In this document: piece by piece, positions 12,134 to 17,800 of the stretch
How positions within the stretch are numbered: the stretch's first letter is position 1
Layout: each line of letters begins with the position of its first letter
DNA from: JBBRTJ01 sp038244535
Lineage (GTDB): Bacteria; Actinomycetota; Acidimicrobiia; Acidimicrobiales; Ilumatobacteraceae
DNA length: 19,578 nucleotides
Direction: 5' to 3'
Assembly: GCA_038244535.1 (NCBI GenBank)
Contig: JBBRTJ010000071.1
Span: forward strand, 1 to 19,578
The notes under the pieces: model-generated
What the model was told of the DNA's origin: nothing
What the model saw: only the letters and a program-made list of their open reading frames with translations
Database searches by the model: none
Translations under genes and position numbers: made by a program

Positions 12134-12574
12134 ATGAACACCGTGGTGATCTACGAGTCGATGACCGGCAACACCCGTGAGGCCGCCAACCGCATCGGCG
12201 CCGGGCTCGAGGCTGCGGGCCACACCATCGGCGCCGTGTCGCCCACCCGTGAGGTCAACCTGCAGGCCCTCTCGGCCGCTGACCTCGTCATCGTCGGCAC
12301 GTGGACCGATGGCCTCTTCGTGGTGGGGCAGCGCCCTGCGCACGGGGGCCGCCTGGCGTCGTTGCCGTTCATGGTGGGGAAGCTGGCGGCGGTGTTCTGC
12401 ACCTACGGGCTCGATGCCGGCAAGACCATCCCCAAGCTCACCCGCATCGTCGAGGGCCGAGGAGGAACCGTCGTGCATGGTGCGGTGCTGAACCGCCGTC
12501 ACCTGCCCGATGACTCGGCGAAGTACGTCGTCGACCTGCTCGGCGCCCTGGCCCAGGCGCCGTCGCTCAAGTAG
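12134..12574 (+). CDS. Flavodoxin family protein
   Basis: 146 residues, the length of a short-chain flavodoxin. MNTVVIYESMTGNTREAANR contains the FMN phosphate-binding loop (S9-M-T-G-N-T-R15). VIVGTWTDGLFVVGQ, around residues 55-70, is the first isoalloxazine loop with a Trp, and KLAAVFCTYGLDAGKT (about 86-101) is the second. It should bind FMN and carry electrons or reduce a substrate in the cytosol; the partner is unknown. The gene starts with a likely leaderless promoter and is convergent with the DUF389 gene 5 bp away. It does not form an operon with neighbours. Confidence 0.88.
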   Translation: MNTVVIYESMTGNTREAANRIGAGLEAAGHTIGAVSPTREVNLQALSAADLVIVGTWTDGLFVVGQRPAHGGRLASLPFMVGKLAAVFCTYGLDAGKTIPKLTRIVEGRGGTVVHGAVLNRRHLPDDSAKYVVDLLGALAQAPSLK

Positions 12575-12575
12575 G

Positions 12576-12597
12576 GGCGTCACCCCTTCGGGGCGCC
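12576..12597. terminator. Possible bidirectional terminator hairpin
   Basis: Between two convergent genes, GGCG (12576-12579) and CCCC (12583-12586) can pair with GGGG (12590-12593) and CGCC (12594-12597), leaving a TTC loop and a TCA bulge. It overlaps the last codons of the DUF389 gene. There is no U tract, so termination is uncertain. Confidence 0.35.
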
Positions 12598-13575
12598 GAA
12601 CCTGACGGTCTTGCGGGGGAGGAGGTCCATCTGGACCGCGGTCGGGTCCACCCCGCGCTTGACCAGCTCGTAGCGCATCGTGGCCGTGTCTGGGATCGGC
12701 AGTGGTCCTTCGGCGCGCACGATGACCTCGCCCTGGCGGGTGCTGACGTCGACGACCTCCCAACCGACCGGTGCCGCCCAGGCCTCGGCCGCGCTCTTCA
12801 CCCGGCCCTCCCGAGTGTTCTGCTGCGTGATCGACACGGTCGACGCGGTCAGCGGCACGCCGACGAGCACGAAGAGGGCGACGATGACGAGCACGGCGTT
12901 GCGGCGGTTGACCGCCTTGTGCTCGGCATCGACCGGTGGTCGAACCATGCGATGAACCCGGTAGATGCCGAGGACCACGATGCCGGTGGCCAGGATCGCA
13001 GCGACGTTGGTGACGAACAGCAGGAGCGCTCCGGCGGCTTCGTCCCAGGCCCCGGCCTCGAACGTGAGCCCCACCACGGACAGCGGTGGCACGAGTGAGA
13101 TGGCGATGGCGACACCGGGAAGCGTGTCGGAGATGTCCCTGCGGACCAGGGCCACCGAGCCGACGACGCCGGTGGCGAGCGCCGCCAGGAGGTCGATGAG
13201 GCGAGGGCTGACGCGAGCCGCGACCTGGGCGTTGTTGTTGGCCACGACGTCGTTGACGACCAGCGACCCCACCAGCCAGCCGATCGCCATGGCGGTGAAG
13301 GCACCGGCGACGACAAGTCCGATCGATCGAAGCAGGTTCTTGCGGTCACCCAGGACCACCGAGAGCGTCGTGCCCTGGATCGGGATCATGAGCGGGGCAA
13401 CGATCATGGCTCCGATGACGGTCGCCGTTGAGTCGGCGACGACGCCAGCTGCCGCGATCGTGGACGACAGCGTGATGAGGATGGCGAAGCGGCTGAGGCG
13501 GTTGCGGACGTCAGGGCCGTCGAAGAGCACGGCGTCGCGCATGTAGTCGATGTCGTTGACGGCAACACTCGGCAC
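12580..13575 (-). CDS. DUF389 family membrane protein
   Basis: 331 residues. The DUF389 core spans about 25-230: RFAILITLSSTIAAAGVVAD, then STATVIGAMIVAPLMIPIQG, the family's conserved signature, followed by several hydrophobic helices (LVVAGAFTAMAIGWLVGSLV; ALATGVVGSVALV; GVAIAISLVPPLSVVGLTFE; LLLFVTNVAAILATGIVVLG). A further helix (NAVLVIVALFVLVGVPLTA) leads into a C-terminal soluble domain (about 255-331) predicted outside the membrane. The function of the family is not established. GTG 13575 is only 6 bp after the stop of the upstream deacetylase-like gene, so the two are probably co-transcribed. Its 3' end is convergent with flavodoxin. Confidence 0.85.
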   Translation of the reverse strand: MPSVAVNDIDYMRDAVLFDGPDVRNRLSRFAILITLSSTIAAAGVVADSTATVIGAMIVAPLMIPIQGTTLSVVLGDRKNLLRSIGLVVAGAFTAMAIGWLVGSLVVNDVVANNNAQVAARVSPRLIDLLAALATGVVGSVALVRRDISDTLPGVAIAISLVPPLSVVGLTFEAGAWDEAAGALLLFVTNVAAILATGIVVLGIYRVHRMVRPPVDAEHKAVNRRNAVLVIVALFVLVGVPLTASTVSITQQNTREGRVKSAAEAWAAPVGWEVVDVSTRQGEVIVRAEGPLPIPDTATMRYELVKRGVDPTAVQMDLLPRKTVRFGAPKG

Positions 13576-13581
13576 GTTCTG

Positions 13582-14652
13582 TCACCCGTCCCTGGTCGTA
13601 CGAAGCAGGCCGCTCAGCCAGGCGACGGCGTTGGCCCCGAGCGTCGCCACGTCATAGCCGCCTTCGTGAACCACCACCGTAGGCAGTTGTGCGCCACCGA
13701 CGCGCTCGCCGCAGCGGGCCAAGCCGGGTGTCGTCACCGAGAAGTCGCCGATCGGGTCGCCGTGGTAGGTGTCGAGCCCGAGGGAGACCACGAGCAGGTC
13801 GGGGTCGAACGTGAGCACGTCGTCAAGCGCCTGGTCGAGGGCGGCGAGGTAGCGGTCGTCGGTGCAGTGGGCCGGCAGCGGTACGTTGACCGTCGCGCCC
13901 CGTCCGGCGTCGGCGCCGGTCTCGTCAGCGAAGCCGGTGAAGTAGGGGTAGGCGCGATCAGGGTCGGCGTGGAGCGACACGTACTGCACGTCGCCGCGGC
14001 CGTAGAAGATCTGCTGCGTGCCGTTGCCGTGGTGGTAGTCGACGTCAAGCACCGTCACACGCGCTGCGCCGGCGGTGATGGCGTGCTGGGCCGCGATGGC
14101 CGCGTTGTTGAAGAAGCAGTAGCCGCCGATCCCGGCGCGGGGAGCGTGGTGGCCCGGTGGGCGGCAGAGCGCATATGCGTTTCGGTGACCGCCGCTCAGC
14201 ACCAAGTCGGTCGCGGTGAGGGCGATGTCGACCGCTGATCGTGCCGCCCCGTAGGTCCCCTCGACCATCGGCGTGGCCGTGTCGAAGCACCAGTAGCCGA
14301 GACGGCCGAGCCCGCTCTGTGGTGGGTGCGCCGGTCCCATGCCCTCGCGCAGCGCGGCGTGACGGTAGGTGTCGGCGATGGCTTCGGCCCGCTGCTCGTC
14401 GTCGGCGCAGGCTGCCGCCCAGTCCTGCCACGCGTGAGCGAGGTAGGCGACGAGATCGGGGTCGTGGACGGCCTCGATCGGAGCGAGACCGTGGTCGGTT
14501 GGGGCCCGTTCGACGAACCCGCCCGCGTCGCGCAGGGCGTGGCGGATGGTCTCGGCCCGCACCGGGACCTCGTGCAGCGCGATGCTGCGCCCGCCCTGCA
14601 CCTCGTGGGTGGGGCAGTGAGCGAGATGGGCGTCCGAGCACACGACCTGCAT
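13582..14652 (-). CDS. Histone deacetylase superfamily enzyme (acetylpolyamine amidohydrolase-like)
   Basis: 356 residues from ATG 14652. The zinc-dependent deacetylase core is complete: RPPGHHAP with catalytic His168 and His169, DVDYHHGNGTQ with zinc ligands Asp205 and His207, LGLDTYHGDPIG with zinc ligand Asp294, and EGGYD with transition-state Tyr333. The SLGLDTYHGDPIGDFSVTT signature resembles bacterial acetylpolyamine amidohydrolases and class II-like HDACs, which remove acetyl groups from polyamines or small amines in the cytosol. The true substrate is unknown. The frame extends to 14706, but homology starts at MQVVCSDAHLAHCPTHEVQG and a TACGGT box lies just before ATG 14652. It is first in an operon with the DUF389 gene, which could move a related compound (inference). 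Confidence 0.88.
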   Translation of the reverse strand: MQVVCSDAHLAHCPTHEVQGGRSIALHEVPVRAETIRHALRDAGGFVERAPTDHGLAPIEAVHDPDLVAYLAHAWQDWAAACADDEQRAEAIADTYRHAALREGMGPAHPPQSGLGRLGYWCFDTATPMVEGTYGAARSAVDIALTATDLVLSGGHRNAYALCRPPGHHAPRAGIGGYCFFNNAAIAAQHAITAGAARVTVLDVDYHHGNGTQQIFYGRGDVQYVSLHADPDRAYPYFTGFADETGADAGRGATVNVPLPAHCTDDRYLAALDQALDDVLTFDPDLLVVSLGLDTYHGDPIGDFSVTTPGLARCGERVGGAQLPTVVVHEGGYDVATLGANAVAWLSGLLRTTRDG

Positions 14653-14658
14653 CGCCGT

Positions 14659-14687
14659 CTGACCGTAGTGGCGCCGCCCGGTACAGT
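14659..14687 (+). promoter_or_regulatory. Probable tRNA-Ala promoter
   Basis: CTGACC (14659-14664) and TACAGT (14682-14687) are separated by exactly 17 bp, ending 27 bp before the tRNA. It overlaps, in the other direction, the -10 region of the deacetylase-like gene (14662-14667), so the two promoters are back to back and could interfere. Confidence 0.45.
14662..14667 (-). promoter_or_regulatory. -10 box for a leaderless deacetylase-like mRNA
   Basis: On the minus strand TACGGT lies 9 nt before ATG 14652 with no Shine-Dalgarno. It fits the pattern of other leaderless starts in the window. Confidence 0.4.
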
Positions 14688-14714
14688 GGATATGTCCTTT
14701 GATCAAGGGCGAAT

Positions 14715-14788
14715 GGGGACGTAGCTCAGCTGGCTAGAGCACCTGCTTTGCAAGCAGGGGGTCGTGGGTTCGAGTCCCATCGTCTCCA
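14715..14788 (+). tRNA. tRNA-Ala (anticodon TGC)
   Basis: A full 74-nt cloverleaf. Acceptor GGGGACG (14715-14721) pairs with CGTCTCC (14781-14787) with one G-U, the D stem is GCTC/GAGC, the anticodon stem CCTGC/GCAGG holds loop TTTGCAA with TGC at 14749-14751, and the T stem GTGGG/CCCAT holds TTCGAGT. The discriminator is A14788; CCA is not encoded in full. In many actinobacteria this tRNA follows tRNA-Ile closely, whereas here it is 13.6 kb away. It is convergent with the giant BIG-repeat gene; the 67 bp between them show only short imperfect hairpins. Confidence 0.97.
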
Positions 14789-14855
14789 CCGATCATGTCC
14801 AAGACCAGCGGCGTCGCCGTTGGCACCCTCGAGCGGAGGGGAGGGCTCGGCCCGA

Positions 14856-17800
14856 TCAGGTCACCGTGACGGTGGTCGAGCCCACGAGGGCACCGAGGGT
14901 CGCCTTGACCTTCGTCGAGCCCACCGCCTCGGCGGTGACGACGCCATCACTCGTGACCGTCAGCACACCGAGCCACCCCGACGACCACGTCACCGTCGAG
15001 GTCAGGTCGAGCGTCGTGTCGTCGGTGTAGGTGCCGGTGGCGGGCATGGCCAGCGTCGCGCCGCGGGGCAGCGACGGCGACGCCGGGGTCACCGTGATCG
15101 ACTCGAGCGTGGCCGGCGTGACCGTGATGGCGGACGTCGCCGTGAACCCACCGGAGCGGGCGGTGATCGTCGCCGATCCGGTGCCAACCGCCGTGACGAG
15201 ACCGGCACTGCTGACGATGGCCTTGCCACCGGCCGACGTCGACCAGGTGGCGGTGACCGCGTTGGTGGTGCCATCGGTGTAGGTGCCGGTCACGGCCAAC
15301 TGCGCGGTGGTGCCCTTCGCCAACGATGCGCTCGGCGGACTGACCTCGATCCCGGTGAGGGCGGCGGCGATGACGGTCATGGTGGTCTGGCCGGTGATCG
15401 TGCCCAGTGTCGCCTTCACCGGCGTGGTTCTCGTGGTGAGCGCCGTCACCAAGCCGGTGCTCGTCACCGTTGCCACCGTCGGCCAGTTCGTGGTCCACGC
15501 CACCTGGTCGGTGAGGTTCTCGGGTGAGCCGTCGGTGAGGATCCCCGTCGCCAACATCTGGAGCGTGAGGCCCTTGGCCAACGACGGTGCCGCGGGGGTG
15601 ACGATGATCGACGACAGGATTGCGGCGACGGCGGTGATGTCGACGCGCCCGGAGATGCCTCCTGAGGTGGCCCTGATGGTGGCCGTGCCGAGGGCGGCCG
15701 CCGTCGCCAACCCACCGGGGCTCGAGACGGTGACGAGCGACGGTGCCGACGAGATCCAGGTCGCCGTGGAGGTGAGGGTGTGGGTGGAGTCGTCGGTGTA
15801 GGTGCCGGTGGCGGTCATCTGGAGGGCCACGCCGATCGACAGCGACACCCCCGGCGGCGTCACGGCAACCGACACGAGCGCGGCGGCCGTGACGGTGACA
15901 ACGGTCGAATCCAAGACGCCTGCCAACATCGCTCTGATGGTGGCCGAGCCGACGCCGACCCCGGTGGCCAGCCCGCCCGGACTGGACACGGTGACCTTGC
16001 CGATCGCCGTGGACGTCCACGACACCGCGGCCGTGATGTCGAGCACCGATCCGTCCGAGTAGGTGCCCATCGCCGTGAGCTGCTGAGCCACGCCCTTGGG
16101 CAGCGAGACCCCGGTGGGGGTGACGGCGATCGAGGACAGGATCGCGGGACTCACCGTGACCACCTTGGTTCCGCTGACGCCGGAGAGGGTGACGGTGACG
16201 GTCACCGTTCCCTCGGTGACGCCGGTGACGAGGCCGCCGGGACTGGTGACGGTGGCCACGTGCCGGTCCGACGACACCCAGGACGCCGTGATGAGCTTCT
16301 TGGTGGTGCCGTCGGTGTAGGTGCCGGTAGCTGTGAGCTGAGAGGTGAGACCCATGGGCAGCGGGACCGGCGGCGACGCGACGTCGATCGACACGAGCGC
16401 GGCGGGCGTGGCCGTCAGGATCGCCTTCCCCGTGATGGCCCCCAACGTGGCCGACAGCTGTGTCGTGCCGGGCCGACCGACCGTTCCGAGCCCGCCCGGG
16501 GTGGTGATCGTGAGCACCGTCGGGCGCGCCGAGATCCAGGAGACCTCGTTCGTGAGGTCCTGCGTCGAGTCGTCGGAGTAGATGCCGCTGGCGGTGAACT
16601 GGACGGTCGTCCCCTCGGGTTGCGTGGTGATGGGGGGCGTGACCTGGATGGTGATGAGCGCGGCCTCGGTAGCCATGACCGTGGTCGAGCCGCTGACGGC
16701 CCCCACCGTCGCCGTGATCGTGACCGGTCCTGAGGCGACGGCGGTGGCGAGGCCGCCAGGGCTGGTGATCGTCACCGTGATGGGATCACTCGACACCCAG
16801 GAGACCGACGCGGTCAGGTTCTGCGTGCTGCCGTCGGTGTAGAAGCCGGTGGCGGTGAGCTGGAGCGTCGCCCCCATGGCCAGCGACGGAGCTGTCGGGG
16901 TGACCTGCACCGACTCCAAGGCGGCGGCCGTGACGGTGAGGACCACGGAGTCGGTGAAGCCCCCCATGGTCGCGGTGAGCTTCGCCGTCCCGATCCTTAC
17001 GGCGGTCACGAGTCCGCCAGGGCTGGTCACCGTGGCGCGGGAAGTGACCGACGAGGTCCAGTTCCCCAGCGCGGTGAGGTCCCGCGTCGTACCGTCGGTG
17101 TAGATGCCGGTGGCGGTGAGCTGCACCGTGGTTCCCTTCGGCAGCGACGGCGCGGGCGGAGTGACCTGCAGTGCCGCCAGCGCGGCGGCGGTGACCGTGA
17201 CCACCGTGGAGGTCGTGAAGCCGCCGACGACCGCGGTGATGGTGGTGTTGCCCGGGGTGGCGGCCGACACGAGCCCCGTCTGATCGATTGACGCCCTCGC
17301 CGGGTTCGACGAGGACCAGGCCGCGGAGGCGCTCAGGTCAAGGGCTTTGCCGTCGCTGTAGGTGCCGGTGGCCGTGAGCTGCACCGTCGCCCCCTTGGGG
17401 ACAGAGGGGGACGACGGCGACAGCTGCAAGCCCGTCAGCACGGCAGCAGTGACGGAGATGATGCTCTGGGAGGTGAAGCCGCCATAGGTGGCCTTGACGG
17501 GCGTGGAGTGGCCCGCCGACTTGGCCGTCACGAGGCCCCCGGGGTCGGTTACCGACGCCGTGTTCGGCCAGTTGGCCGACCAGGTCACGAGGTCGGTGAG
17601 GTCACGAGTCGAACCATCGGTGTAGGCGCCGGTGGCGGTGAGCTGGATCGTGGTGCCCCTGGGAAGGGACGCCATGGGCGGCGTCACCTGCAGCGCCACG
17701 AGCGCGGCCGCGGTGACCGTGACCGACGCAGTGGCGGAGAAGGCCCCCGTCGCCGCGGTGACCGTGGTCGTGCCCGCCAGGACCGCCGTGACGACGCCGC

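Noticed and set aside
15780..16733. 317-codon plus-strand frame opposite the BIG array
   Set aside because: Gly/Asp/Arg-rich antisense translation repeating with the domain period; no independent coding evidence.
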